A DNA stretch of 64,000 nucleotides from Lepidostoma basale (GCA_022606425.2 JAHDVF020000986.1:392001-456000); one strand, 5' to 3'. Positions 1-11,515 are shown, counted from the stretch's first letter. Made by a program: numbers and translations. Notes: generated by a model not told the origin, from the sequence alone.

Positions 1-75
1 CCCGCTTAACGAATGTGTAGCAGCTAGCAACCCCACCTAAATTATTTTCTGTAAATAAATAAATATTTACTAACT
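1..75. other. No feature seen
   Basis: AT-rich sequence up to the (TTAG)n tail of the next element. It shows no coding or repeat signal that I recognise. Confidence 0.6.
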
Positions 76-805
76 AACCATCACGCCGTCTCCCCGAAGG
101 GGTAGGCAGAAAGAATGGACTGCCAAACTTTAACCGATTCGGCTCTCGATTCTTCGCTTTTCGCCCTCGCAGGAGACGCGGTGTGATGGGTTGCGAACCT
201 CATCGCCAACAATAGGCATCTCCCGCGCACACTTCGATCGTCTATCGTCCACAAAATAAATAAAAAAAAAACAAAAAATGTAAAATACAATGATATAAAA
301 TATAATGAAAAAATCATTATAATATAACACATAATGTTCTTTTAGATGGTGCACAAGTTTTAGGCTGGACGATCCGAACATTCGTATTTTTTTTTTATAT
401 TCCACATATCCACTGTTCTTTTAAATAACTGTAATTAGGCACTTAAAATAATCCAATTCTAGCAAGAACTTCAAAATGTTATCAAATTTTGAATTTAATT
501 TAATATAATTTATTACTCCACGTATCCACAGTTTATTTAAATTGTCTGTAATTAGGCACTTCTTACAATCCAACACCAGCAAGAATTTTAAAATATTATT
601 GAAGAAATTATTTAAATTGTCATTGGAACAAATGCATAATTTATTTTAACACCTGTCAAAATTCTTTAGATAAACGAAAAAACTTGTACAATTTTAACAT
701 CAAAACAGTGGCAACAATCAAATTGACCAAAGTAATTAACTTATACACGAAATAACTAAAAATTTACGGGAGAACCACATGAACCAAACCAAATTTTCAA
801 AATCA
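76..805 (-). mobile_element. LINE-tail non-autonomous retroelement, long copy
   Basis: It starts at the (CTAA)n tail and 'ccatcacgccgtctccccg', the same 3' end as the TTAG-tailed LINEs here. After about 60 bp it carries a different body (ggagacgcggtgtgatgggt). Unlike shorter copies, it runs on about 500 bp through sequence also found at 60030-60560 (for example 'cattggaacaaatg' and 'atgaaccaaaccaaatt'). It has no ORF. It probably depends on the LINE for its reverse transcriptase. Confidence 0.75.
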
Positions 806-1285
806 AAAATACACTCACCACAATATTTACTACATTTGCTATATACATAAAAAAAACTGCCTTTTCAAATTGTATGTAAGTAATATATGTATTATTGAAA
901 GCAAATATTTAGAGTGACATAATAAATATAGTCACTATATTTAATGTGACGACTAATAACGAAGACAATGCCCGGTCCCTTGGATATCATTATAAATTGA
1001 AAAAACTGCATTTTGGAAATGACGTGTTTCTCCTTGCTAAGGCATTATTTAATGTTCAAATCATTGACAATATCGCAGCAAATCGAAATACGTAATGTCA
1101 ATTTTTTTAAATTTGTTAGCTCTCATATATTGCGGTTAACTGTCCTTTAAAAAAGGATTCAAATTTCTATTTATATTTTCTAGGTGTTTTATTAAATAAT
1201 TTATGAGAGTAGCATAATTAACATTGTTATGACAACGTTTCGCAATTCAAATTTTTAAAAAAATTACGTTAGTTGAACAAGAATT
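806..1285. other. AT-rich spacer with decayed fold-back pieces
   Basis: No gene seen. Around 1010-1060 and 1165-1215 there are weak matches to the 'gacatgtttcgcc..aaggcatt' fold-back family. Confidence 0.4.
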
Positions 1286-1289
1286 AGAG

Positions 1290-1486
1290 CAAGACCTAAA
1301 AAATGTAACAAGATCAAATAAATCAAATATTAAATATCGGCCACGAGAGGAGTCGGATATCGACATGCATGCATGATAAGATGAATATATTGAGGAATCG
1401 AGAGATGTATTTTAGGAAATAACAGTGTGGTGGTCCATTCTTTGTGCTTTAAAGATACGACGTGATGGTTAGTTAGTTGGTTAAGT
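1290..1486 (+). mobile_element. TTAG-tailed LINE, 3' end fragment
   Basis: It matches the LINE 3' coding end and UTR: 'caagatcaaataaatcaaatattaaat', a decayed C-terminus, then 'gacgtgatggttagttagtt'. Diverged; 5' truncated. Confidence 0.75.
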
Positions 1487-1512
1487 ATTAAATTAATTAT
1501 CCTGTATACTGA

Positions 1513-2312
1513 ACCAACTAACTAACTAACCATCACGCCGTCTCCCGAAGGAGTAGGCAAAAATAATGGACCGCCACATCTTTCTTTCCTCACATGCTTC
1601 TCGTTATCATACACGCACATCGATTTCTCCGACTCCTCACCTGGCCGACATTCAATATTTGATTTATTTGATCGTGCCACGTTTTCTTGTCTTCTTCTTT
1701 TTCTAGTTCCATTAAAATTGTCAACATATAGGGGAGAACCACCATGAAGAGAAAAATTTTTATCTCCTTGCTGTAAATACAAAATCACATATAAACAAAA
1801 CACACAAAAAAACCATGAAGAGAACACTAAACCTATGAAGAGAACGTTCTCTTCATAGGACTGCGGCGTGTTCTCTTCATGGAATTAGGACTTATTTTAG
1901 AAAAACATTGAAATTATCGAGATGGATTTAATATTATTCAATATAACCTTATCACATAAAAACTATATAATCACGTTACACTACAGGTAAATCCTTTTTA
2001 CTCCTAGCTTACTATTAAAAGGTCAGCAGATGAAGCAGTCAGCACCGTTTTTTTTTTACTAAGCCCGTAAACTTCTCTCGTCCACTGTCCGAAGCACACA
2101 GAACGGACATGCGCCCATCTTAACGCGCGATGTTGTCACACCACTGCGATCACGTGAAGGGCTGCGGGATGTCGCTAGGTTTATTACTATCGTTGCAAAT
2201 GCAACTGTTCTCTTCATGGGCCGTTCTCTTCATGGTGGTTCTCCCCTACTTTTTTTACTATGCTTTCTTCGTTCATTCTATCCATGTGTCGAAACTATCA
2301 AAATGTTCCTTA
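1513..2312 (-). mobile_element. TTAG-tailed LINE fragment split by a MITE
   Basis: The right-hand part of the LINE 3' end is at 1513-1730. Its coding sequence (C-terminus with [12 protein letters not shown] residues) resumes at 2247-2312. The two join exactly at a TA where a 516-bp MITE sits. Several frameshifts mark it as old. Confidence 0.85.
1731..2246. mobile_element. MITE with 23-bp TIRs, TA duplication
   Basis: Left end GGGGAGAACCACCATGAAGA is matched by its complement at 2227-2246. TA flanks both sides (1729-1730, 2247-2248). A 13-bp word, gttctcttcatgg or its complement, recurs inside near both ends (about 1812, 1833-1860, 1868, 2208, 2223) and may be transposase-binding repeats. No ORF. 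TA duplication suggests Tc1/mariner mobilisation. Confidence 0.85.
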
Positions 2313-3280
2313 ATTGTTTTGTTCTTTTATTATTATATAATGTTATTTTATTATTTCACTTTAAATTGAATATATCTAAAAAATATATTATTTTAAATAT
2401 TGAAAATTTTATAATATTTATTGTTTCTTGATCATCGGTATAAAAGTCTAGATGAAATATTTAATATCGATGATAACGTTTATTTTCTAAAAGTTTTATT
2501 ACATACTTTTAAGGGGTGATATACAAGTATTTCGCATTGGAAAGGCAAATGATTGAGCAATGCAGAACTTGTCACTCCTATAAAAGATATCAAACTTCTA
2601 GAAATTAGAAGTTTTCACCAATATTAAATATGAAGTTTTATATTGTTAAAAATGATATAAAACACTTTTGTTTTTACCCCACTTTATTTTGTTTTTATCT
2701 AAACAATCGGTTTCCCTCTCGCTAAAGCTTTGTCAAGGTAACAAAAATAAACTGACGTAATTGTTTTTGTAACATTTTACCTAATTCATCAATTTTACTC
2801 AATTCACTCAATTCATCAATTATACTTATTCTAACATAGATTGATCTCATGTATCACGACATCTTGTATCGTCAATATGAACTTATTGCTAATCGTAGCG
2901 AATGTTTGCGGCACAGATTTGCATTACATTTGTGTCAAATATTAACAGTTTTATTACTGGTTATAATCATATCTAACACGTCTCTTTGTCACCTTCTTAA
3001 CCTTGCGTACAATGTACACACGAATAATATGAATATGCAGGTTGTATTGTTGAAACACCCGCCCGGGGCTCACGGGTGGGGCGGCGGGGACGGGCCTAGC
3101 CGAGCGTGTGTGAGTTCATTAGCATATCAAATCCGCGTGAGGAAAGTGTCGCGCCAAGTTCAGTTGTGACTTAAAATTTCCAACCGCCTTCATTAACACA
3201 CGCTTCCTGGGGGATAGTACTCGAAGGGTTAAACGGCTTCCATTGTATTTGTCAATGTTCAATCCTGGAATAAGTCAAAT
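2313..3280. other. AT-rich spacer with fold-back remnants and a GC-rich patch
   Basis: 2490-2660 contains a decayed fold-back with 'ttttaaggggtgatatac' and 'cttctagaaattagaag'. 2690-2760 has the 'aatcggtttccctctcgc' repeat of the AACCGGTT family. 3055-3110 is a short GC-rich patch. No gene was found; a 106-codon ORF across the patch has no recognisable features. Confidence 0.4.
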
Positions 3281-3282
3281 AA

Positions 3283-3655
3283 AAACCATCACGCCATTTC
3301 TCCGCAGGGGTAGGCAGAGATAATGGACCGCCACACTACTCTATCCTGGAAAACCTCTCTAACTTCCTCCACATTCATACAACGAGTCATACACGCACAT
3401 CGATTCCTCCGACTTCTAACATGTGCAACCTTTAAAATTTGATTAATTTGGTCATGCCACGTTTTCCTCGGTCTGCTTCGACTTCGTACCCCATTTACAT
3501 CGTTAACGTATACTTTCTTAACCATTCTTTCTCCATCCATGCGTTCCATATGTCTGAAAACGCAGCGATCCTTTCATAATTTTGTTCATAACACCTCAGC
3601 ATTTGAGATTTGGTCATTTATCGTTCTACCACACATACGTCTTTAATCCTAGAGA
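3283..3655 (-). mobile_element. TTAG-type LINE, second subfamily, 3' fragment
   Basis: It encodes (minus) [20 protein letters not shown] then [12 protein letters not shown] and ends RSIISAYPCGEMA. It differs from the main subfamily by about a third of residues and in its 3' hairpin (CCCTGCGG type). 5' end near 3655. Confidence 0.85.
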
Positions 3656-3659
3656 AACT

Positions 3660-4262
3660 ATTTTTTTATTTTTTTTATTTAATAAAGTTATAAAAAATTA
3701 TAATACAAAAACATTTTACAACTTATAAAACAACATTTTATAAACAATTAATTATAAACATTTTATAAACAACATTTTATAAACAATTAATATAAATAAA
3801 CACAAATGAAAAAAACAACAAAAACCTTAAACATCGGTACTTACAACATATTTAAAGCATTTTCGACGAAAGATCGCAAGAGAACCGGCATCTCTTACCT
3901 CATTTGGCGATTCGTTAAATAATTTGAATCCTCTATAAAAAACACCGTTCTCTGTACTTCCAATTCTGGGTCTCCAGAGTCGGAATTTATCACGACCTCT
4001 CGTCAAATAGTCGTGTATATCATAACTACATGCTACATTTTTAGTTTGATATGCAGGCACCGTATTACTCTTAATTTTATAAACAAAAATCAACGTGTTG
4101 TAAAGAATTAGTTTTATTGAGTTTAAAATTTTTAATTTGTTTAAGATTGTTGAAATCCTACTATATCTACCCCAACCAAGTATGGCCCTCATTCCTTTAT
4201 TTTGTAAAACCTGTAGTTTATCAATATCCCCTTTATTTGCTAAAAACAATACAGCAATAATT
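3660..4262 (-). mobile_element. Jockey/CR1-like LINE, C-terminal fragment
   Basis: A 140-codon minus-strand ORF (3827-4249) reads LQVLQNKGMRAILGWGRYS, then LNTLIFVYKIK and GVFYRGFKLFNESP. This is the region that follows the reverse transcriptase core in jockey/CR1-type ORF2. An A-rich 3' end (T-rich as printed, 3660-3830) follows. Confidence 0.75.
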
Positions 4263-5204
4263 AAAGTGAGGCAATATTAAAGCATTATAGACCAGCTTTC
4301 TACTATTTGTATCCAATTTATTTCTGATTCTAAATCAAAAACCGATCTTTTTACCAATTTTTTTTTAATTGCTTAAAATTTAATTGCAAGTTCAAATTTT
4401 CGTCGAGTATAAGCATCGCTTTCATATGAAGCACATAATCTGTGGTGTGGCATTATTAAAATAATGTAAGACGCTTGTGTAATCAGTTTTTACATAATTT
4501 TATTTTATTTTATCAAACCAACCGGTTTCTCTTACCCTGGAGGTTAGTCAGAGTTATAACTTTACTTTGTTTTGTAATCTGGCATAATTTGTTCTCAGCT
4601 TAATCAGATCAGCCTGTACTTAATCTACCAGGTGGTATCTGGACCTTCATAGAAGTCTTACCTTATTGACGCATACAATATCTTGTTTATATAGTCTTTA
4701 CTGAATCCCATTTCAGTACATAAAAATACACGAATTGATTCAATTTAATTGAACATTGAAACAAATGGGTATTTTACAAAACCACGAACGTCGCTTTTTA
4801 TATACTCGTACATGAACTACCGTCTTAAAGACGGGGTAGGGGGTATTCCGCGAGAGGTTATCTGGAACAATGCGAGACATATCGCGTGTCTGATTAAGCC
4901 CCACTTATAATTTTTTTCCGCTTGTCAGAATAAAATTTCACAAGTGACGTCAAATTCTTCCGCATTGAAAACACTACCGTGTATGATGTAATATATATGG
5001 TAAAAAAGTTTTCGCGGTTCTATCAAATTAGCTTAGCTAGAGAAATGTTCGTGGCCTAATTAAATTTATTATGTAGAGTAGACAAATTAATTCATGTGTG
5101 TAACACGGACGGATAGAAAGTTAACGATACTTGAGTATTTAAATCGTTGAACTGAAAACAGAATATATGTAAAAAATACATTTTCTCTTATCTCTTAGAC
5201 AAAT
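4263..5204. other. No gene seen; decayed repeats
   Basis: 4435-4560 carries the 'accaaccggtttctc' fold-back-type repeat and the 'gtggtgtggcatt' text found again near 20060 and 50590. The rest is unrecognised. Confidence 0.4.
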
Positions 5205-5300
5205 GTGTGATATGAGTGTCAAATGCAAATATATGAAGTGAACGCAGTGCGAAAGAAAGTGTTATGAACAAATAATAAAAAGATCGTTACGATGATTTGT
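5205..5300 (+). mobile_element. Small internal TTAG-LINE fragment
   Basis: 'gtgtcaaatgcaaatatatgaagtgaacgc' and 'gttatgaacaaataataaaa' match the LINE region coding [18 protein letters not shown]. Decayed. Confidence 0.6.
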
Positions 5301-5328
5301 AAACATATTGTGATTTGTATATTATCAC

Positions 5329-5575
5329 GACCTTCGTGGCCGAGTGATGAGTACTTTGTCTGCCACATTGTCTTTGTCTAATCCTGGGTTCGATTCCCGG
5401 TGATGGCAGTGTGATTTTCATACTGTCTTTGGTCTAATGTAGAATTCACGTGACAATAAAATGGCCGTATATTAGCTACCTATCACATCTCACGAGAATC
5501 AACATAATAGCTATACCCTTTATATCAATTAGGCTAGCGCTGTAATGATGTAAAAAGCGATTCAACAAAGTAATA
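5329..5575 (+). mobile_element. tRNA-derived SINE
   Basis: The head 'gaccttcgtggccgagtg' resembles the 5' half of a Ser/Leu-type tRNA. 'gggttcgattcccgg' is a good B box (pol III promoter). The family body follows ('gaattcacgtgacaataaaatgg', 'ctacctatcacat'), then an end at 'gattcaaca'. Confidence 0.85.
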
Positions 5576-6600
5576 ATTAAATTAAATTAGATTTACCCTT
5601 GTCACAAGCATTTTCAAATGTTTATACTGAAGAAGGATATCAGCGGTCCGATATATGTTAATGCAAAATTAGTACGAGTATATGCATAGTCAAAAAAAGT
5701 TTTGAGAAAATATAATGTTTTTCCCAGTTATCCAATCGTGAACCTACTGCTGCGAATATATAAAAATAGTTTTCTTTTAATTTTGTTATATTACATAATG
5801 CGATCAATCGTATACGTTATACATTCCAAGAAATTACAGCGTAGTGTAGTGTATAACATAATTATATTAATGTCAATGTTTCATACACCAGATTTAATAT
5901 GGAATTTAAAGTATTAATTGAGCTACGGCGAATACTCAAAAATATTTTTATAATATTTTTCAAAATACGATAGATTTTTTTTAAAGAAATAATCCTTCAA
6001 TGAGATGACTTAATTCGCTCGAATGCCTCACATTTGATACATGTCATTAAATATGATAAAACTTCTAGAAAACAGGCGTTTTCATTTATATTAGCTGTCT
6101 TTCGCAGTTAGTTAAATGTATTCTGTATGATCCCGGGCCTTTGTAAGAAACTTGGAAGGCGTTATAAAATGTATCATAAATTATACATAGAAAGTTAGGT
6201 ACCGCTTACCCAAAGCTGTTATAGGACGCAGCGGCGCCCTTTTGTCAATTTTATTCATACCATCAGGTCCACCCTCCGTTCATGCGGGACTGACGTTATC
6301 TGGGGAATGCAACATTCCTACAAAGGACACTACCACCAGGACACATTTAATCTAATTTAAATTATTTTTCACGTATATGTCCCAATCGCACACCACATAA
6401 CAAAACATGGTACATGATTTTAAAATATAAAATTAAAAAAACTTATGGCGAAACATAAAATTATTTCAGAAAGACTTTGGTGAGGGTGAGAGTCAGGAAT
6501 GGGAGAGAAAATGTGGAATTAATGAAAATAATAACCAAATCGTACAATTAAAATATACTCGATTTAATTACAATAATTGATAAATATTAAGCCGATCGTT
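5576..6600. other. No gene seen
   Basis: AT-rich. A 71-codon ORF at 5702-5917 shows no domain. 6045-6110 has a fold-back remnant. 6230-6330 is a modestly GC-richer unique patch. Confidence 0.4.
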
Positions 6601-6830
6601 AATTATTCAAGGCGCGCCGGTGTTGGGTAGAGTCGGGCGCGGCCTGTGTACATTAAATCAGCCCTGTCACCCCGGTTAGACTCGAACACTAGCGACATCT
6701 GTTTGCAGAGATCCCAACCGAGAAAACCGCCGAGCACCGGATGGAAACAAAACAATTCATTAGTATAGAAAACCGCCGTTCCTGGATTAACTGGAAGGGG
6801 AGGAATCCTCAAGAGATCTTTCTTCGATTT
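6601..6830. other. GC-rich unrecognised patch
   Basis: About 200 bp that is much richer in GC than its surroundings (ggcgcgccgg, gcgacatctg, aaccgccgagcac). It has a 69-codon open frame on the minus strand with no domain I know. It could be a repeat fragment or conserved non-coding DNA. Confidence 0.3.
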
Positions 6831-6894
6831 AATTTATTATTTAATGACAATATAATCATCAATATGTTTATAAACTGTTAAATAAATAAAATGT

Positions 6895-7050
6895 GTTTTA
6901 TGTATCACGACTGTATTTTTATTTTTCGTGACAGCTGTTTCGTCAGGCTATGTTGACATCATCAGGTGTTACAATTGTAACACCCGATGATGTCAACATA
7001 GGTTGACAAAACAGCTAATTGCGAAAATACAATTGTGATACATAAAATAA
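6895..7050. repeat. Fold-back repeat, family B (palindrome)
   Basis: A palindrome centred on acaattgt (6971-6978): 'tatgtatcacgac' pairs with 'ttgtgatacata', and 'cgtgacagctgtttcg' with 'acaaaacagcta'. The arms hold CTGATGAT..GAAACAGCTGTC in both directions. Confidence 0.8.
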
Positions 7051-7256
7051 AGTTAAGGCGCCTCGGCCACCACCTTCTGTTCCCAGAAAACAATTTACAT
7101 CTTCGTCTCTATTGAGATACAATTAATCCTTATAAAATGAAATAAAGTTTTTTTTTTATTATGTGTTCGCTTTACTTTGTGTTGTATTTAGATACTTTAT
7201 TTCTCTTTTTCTTTTTTATGTACTTTGTATATACAACACTAACATTAATAAATAAA

Positions 7257-7370
7257 AATACATAGACATGTTTCGGACAACCAGTCCTTCTTCAGTGATA
7301 TATATTATAAAGATACATATTTAAAATATTATAAAATTGTTTACGGGTTGTCCGAAACATGTCTATGTAA
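7257..7370. repeat. Fold-back repeat, family D
   Basis: 'tacatagacatgtttcggac' at 7259 is the complement of 'gtccgaaacatgtctatgta' at 7349-7368, with a loop of about 60 bp. The minus strand reads CTGAAGA A GGAC..GTCC GAAACATGTC. Confidence 0.8.
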
Positions 7371-7462
7371 TTTGTAAGTTTTTTAATTTAACAGTTTATC
7401 ATGTTAAAATATCATAGTGTTTCGGCCAAAACCATGGAGTATTTAAACAATTTGTTTAATTA

Positions 7463-7622
7463 ATACAAATAAAAACGTATGTTTTCTAGAAGTTGTGTTA
7501 TATTTTATGTAATGACATATTTCGCCTATCTAAAGCATTAATGCCTTAGAGGTGTAACATTTCATTCCCATAAAACATAATAAAACTTTTAGAAAACAGA
7601 CAAAATCATTATTTAATATAAA
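7463..7622. repeat. Fold-back repeat, family A, decayed
   Basis: 'acgtatgttttctagaag' and 'acttttagaaaacagac' pair as arms, with 'tgacatatttcgcc' and 'gccttagaggtgtaacat' inside. Confidence 0.7.
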
Positions 7623-7708
7623 GTTTTGCATCATTTTTTAAGAATCAATAAATATTATTTAGTTTCGCTGAAAGAAGACACAAAAAGGGTGCACCGATAA
7701 ACTCTTAT

Positions 7709-8074
7709 ATGTGGATCACTCTTGTAGAAATTTTAATATTAATAAATGTATTTTTTTTAAGTGCGTCGTTTTATAAATTCAATTACCCCCGAGGCGCACT
7801 AGGAAAAGACTGTTCGAACAGTACAGCCTATATTCTTCTTCTACTATGTACTTGTCCTGTCACACCTTCGTGGTGCATAGGGCCTCAAGGAACCTACTCC
7901 ACCCTCCTGTATTTGTCTCTCGTATTTAACGTCGCTATTATCTTATTTAATTCTAACAGGGAGACTATTTCTTGCCAATGGACCCACAACGTTGAAAGCA
8001 CTATCGTAAAATTTGCTTTATTAGCTCTGACTGGAATCGCTATGTTCTTTGCACTTGTTTCCGTCAAGGATTAA
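7709..8074 (+). CDS. Unrecognised small membrane protein ORF (121 aa)
   Basis: I do not recognise this protein. It has four hydrophobic stretches, near residues 3-21, 40-52, 64-82 and 100-118. There are several cysteines and one NST sequon between the first two. The frame is open upstream of the Met as far as a possible acceptor (ttatttag before 7664), so it could be the last exon of a spliced gene rather than a whole gene. Base composition is richer in GC than the flanks. No homologous family or second exon was found, so chance is possible. Confidence 0.3.
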   Translation: MWITLVEILILINVFFLSASFYKFNYPRGALGKDCSNSTAYILLLLCTCPVTPSWCIGPQGTYSTLLYLSLVFNVAIILFNSNRETISCQWTHNVESTIVKFALLALTGIAMFFALVSVKD

Positions 8075-8400
8075 ACAATGTCAAACGCAATCGGTATTTT
8101 ACCTGGTTTCTGAGCTAGTTAAATTCTTTCAGGATTGGCGTTTATATTACAGTATTTCTCTTGCCCCATAATAAGCGTTTTGCATCCTGCTAAATTGATG
8201 TTTTGGTAATCCAGCGTATATGATACGTACAGCGATAATCTAGCGTATACAATCTAGCTTTATCTTATATGATATATCAGATTATTTGCATATAAAAAAG
8301 CACTCAATTTGAAGCGCTATACTTTTAATATGAATTATATTCAGGTGGAAAACCAATGACGTGTTTTTTTCTAGTAAATAAATTTGTTTTCCTTTTTTAA
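8075..8400. other. No feature recognised
   Basis: AT-rich sequence after the 121-codon ORF. Nothing recognised. Confidence 0.4.
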
Positions 8401-8555
8401 AATTCCAATCCTAAGGATTGGTTTAAAGCAAAATGTATCATGTTTGCTGGTTCTTAGGATTAGACTTAGGCATTTTTTGTATAGTTTTCCGTGGCTTTCC
8501 ACATTTTTATATACAACAGATTATTTGAATTCCATTACTGTATACACGTTTTAAG
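8400..8555. repeat. Dispersed repeat shared with 33525-33690
   Basis: Shared blocks in the same order at both places: 'tttgctggttcttrggat', 'tagttttccgt/tagtttcccgt', 'tttccacatttttrtatac' and 'attatttgaa'. Family unknown. Confidence 0.6.
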
Positions 8556-8560
8556 CTATT

Positions 8561-8702
8561 GATTCTCATAACACGTTATTGCTGGTCTATCGCCATTTTT
8601 ATTGTCATGTGTGTTCTACCAGACCAAAGACAGCGTTATTTTTTTCACACTGTCGTCGCCGGGAATCAAACCCGGTACTTGCTACTCTGCTGCGAAGGCC
8701 AT
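8561..8702 (-). mobile_element. tRNA-derived SINE, truncated
   Basis: Minus strand: a decayed tRNA head ending gaaggcc, B box 'ccgggtttgattcccgg', then the SINE body ('gacaataaaaatggc'). Its A-box region and tail are degraded. Confidence 0.75.
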
Positions 8703-8984
8703 TCTTATAAACCAGAAAATTAAGTTTATCAGAATATTTTATATGTAAAGAAAACCTCTCTTTAGCATTCCTCCCCGGGATAGTGAGGTACCTACTAAAG
8801 TACGTAAACGTAAGATGTATAGACGGAAGAATCTAATTGAAGTATGGCAGCTCTAGCGCACACACAGAACCGTTATCGGAATATCCCTCAGTTTCTATGC
8901 TCGGTCATGACCGAAGATTAATATCGATTATTACGCTAATTCCTTAATTTATTGCTGCTAAAATGAAATTATGATATGTATTCT

Positions 8985-9225
8985 TCTTCTTTTAATAGAT
9001 CTGACGATCTGTGACACAGAAATCATGTCTCGTCGGATGATAAGGTCCAGCTGTCCTTCCATCTCTCTTAGTCGGTCTCCCAGGTGGGCGATGTCCGGAG
9101 GGGATTTCATAAGCGGCTGTATATGCAAGTCTGTCACCATCCATTCGGGCTACATGGTCCCTCCAGTATCTTCTGGATCTACTCCAGAGAACAATATCCT
9201 CTATTTCGTAAGTTTTTCTTATGTC
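8985..9225 (-). mobile_element. RTE-like LINE, C-terminal fragment
   Basis: Minus strand reads RSRRYWRDHVARMDGDRLAY, then PSGHRPPGRPTKRWKDSW. This is the basic C-terminal region of LINE ORF2 proteins. The same family is seen at 9945-10990. Confidence 0.7.
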
Positions 9226-9740
9226 TATATGTATTCATTATTACAAATCAAAATATTAATACCATCAGACATACTCGATATTTTTTTCTCTGTTTCAAAT
9301 GGATGTATAATAATATAAAACATTTTCAAGTAACAATTAAGAACTTAAGTATAACAAAATGGATCTCATAAACATCTTCGGCTATTTATAAATTCAAAAT
9401 GTTTGAACAGATTGGTATTTATATTTTCTGTATAATAAATCTTTAAAAAAAATTAAATACACGCACGCTCTCGCTGTTTAAAAATATCACGCTTCATTGA
9501 TTATATTTTTATTAGTATTATTATTACTTGTACATCTATCTTCACAACAACTTCAACCCCTAAATTTTCTACAAAAGACTTGATTTTTCAATTGCTATGT
9601 ATATATGGTATAGTACATTTTTTATCGTTTATTGAACACTGATATTTTTTAAACAATTGAAACGATTATAAACGCTTCGCTTTGCGTTGCTAAGGCATTA
9701 TCAAGAATATATTTTCCCAATTAAACAACATTTATTAATA
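9226..9740. other. No gene seen
   Basis: AT-rich unique or decayed sequence between two LINE fragments. Nothing recognised. Confidence 0.4.
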
Positions 9741-9870
9741 CGAATGAAAACGTCAGTTTTCTAGAAGTATTATTATATTTTATGGGAATGACATGTTTCG
9801 CCCTTCTGAGGCATTATCAAATGTTTATTAAATATGGAGTTTTACATCATTGTTCAAGAAACAATAAATA
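9740..9870. repeat. Fold-back family A, single arm
   Basis: 'tacgaatgaaaacgtcag' through 'gacatgtttcgcccttctga', then 'ttacatcattgttcaagaaac', a flank seen with other copies at about 22680 and 26700. Confidence 0.75.
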
Positions 9871-9944
9871 ACATATATAATATTTTATAATGAAAAGGTG
9901 AAATATGTCATTTCCACAGGAAGTATTAATTAATTATAATAGTA

Positions 9945-10990
9945 AGGCTACATGGTCCTTCCAGTATCTTCTTCTGGATCTATTCCACTGAAAGATATCC
10001 TCTATTTTGCAAGTTTTTCTCATGTCTACGTCGCGGACACGATCTCGGAGAGTTTTTCCAGTAATTGATCTTAGAACCTTCATCTCCGATGTTCTTGGTA
10101 GTCCCTTGGTTTGCACAGTGTCGGCCCGCGTCTCCACAGCGTACGTCATGATAGGTCGCACGCATGTTTTATAAATTGTTGTTGTGCTTGTTCTTCCAAA
10201 CCAGATTCTTCAGACACCCTGACACGGCAGAGGCTTTACTGACTTGTTCTCGTACTTCGGTATAAAGGTTATTTTGGCTGCAGTTCTCTACTCCCAAATA
10301 TCTGAAACTTACTACTTGCTCCACAGGTATATCATCAACAGTCAGCTTTCATCTTGTAGGTTGCCTAGATATAGTGAGACTTTTTGTTTTTTTGACTGAT
10401 AAAGCCATATTTAGCCTTTGTGATACTTTGTGGAATTTGTACAACATTCTTTGCAAGTCATCTTCAGACTCAGCTATTAATGCGGCATCGTCTGCATATC
10501 AAATGACGTTCACAGTTTTATTGCCCATTTTATAACCTAGTCCCTAGCCAGCTACCTCTTCTATGATTTCGTCCATAATAAGATTGAACAGAAAAGGGGC
10601 TCAAACTATCTCCCTGTCTTATACCATTGCTTGCAGAAATTTCCCTAGACAGTTCATTGTCAACCTTAATTTTTGTTTTGCAATTGGTATTGGTAATTGG
10701 TATAGACAGTTCATTGTCAACCTTAATTTTTGTTTTGCAATGGTAATTTATCTTGGACAGTCTTTATCAATGTATTGGATATTCCTCCTTTTTGTAATTT
10801 TCTCACAATATCCCTTAGCAATCTACAAAACAAATATAGGCTACTTTATTATATTCAATTGCCTTCTCTTTCAATTGCTCAGAATGAAGATGCATCTGTT
10901 GTGGAGAGATTTCGTTGAAAACCCTGCTGTTATTCCCTATTAGTAATATTTTGCTCTAGTTTCGTTTTCAAAATACTTGTGAATAGCTTA
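9945..10990 (-). mobile_element. RTE-like LINE with reverse transcriptase core, broken
   Basis: Minus strand contains YADDAALIAESEDDLQRML (catalytic YADD near 10490), SFRYLGVENCSQNN, and further on RPIMTYAVETRADT and LRDRVRDVDMRK. Stops and frameshifts break it. A 57-bp direct duplication lies at 10647-10741. Confidence 0.8.
10647..10741. repeat. 57-bp tandem duplication inside the LINE
   Basis: A 38-base block starting 'agacagttcattgtcaacct' occurs at 10647-10684 and, identical, at 10704-10741. The 57-bp period equals 19 codons. Confidence 0.9.
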
Positions 10991-11515
10991 AGCATTGTAC
11001 ATAATAAGGAGATACCTCTTTAGTTCTCTAGGCTTTTTTGCCCCTTCTTAAATACAGGTGTTGTAATGCTTATAATACGTATTTTTTTTTAATTAGTAAT
11101 TTTATTTTTGGCAAATTATTATTACATATTAAATATGTATATTTAATATGTTTGTAAATTATCACAGTTGATGAAGTGTCCTCCAATATTTAATATTAAC
11201 GTCTCTCGAAGAATATTCTACGACCACCAGATATCCTCTACGATTACTTTACTCCTTTTTAAAAATAATATACTTCCCTGAATGTCATCAGTAACGATCT
11301 CGAAAATTTCAGATGAAAAAAAGACGGGACAAGACAGACCAAAGATCCCAGAAAATAATTGTACGTTTTTCATTAAAAAACTATTCACCCTAAATTTTAT
11401 ATTTACAAAGTATCATCTCATCTATATTTAAAAAAAATCGTAGAGATGATTTTTAAAAGTAGAATATATTATTTCTTGGATTCTTGGATATTGTCTTTTC
11501 GGGAGTACCAGCCCG
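10991..11515. other. No gene seen
   Basis: AT-rich. Nothing recognised. Confidence 0.4.

Noticed and set aside
5329..5400. tRNA gene suggested by GTGGCCGAGTG and a good B box
   Set aside because: The cloverleaf is incomplete, and the same sequence with the same 3' body occurs at eight places. It is a SINE head.
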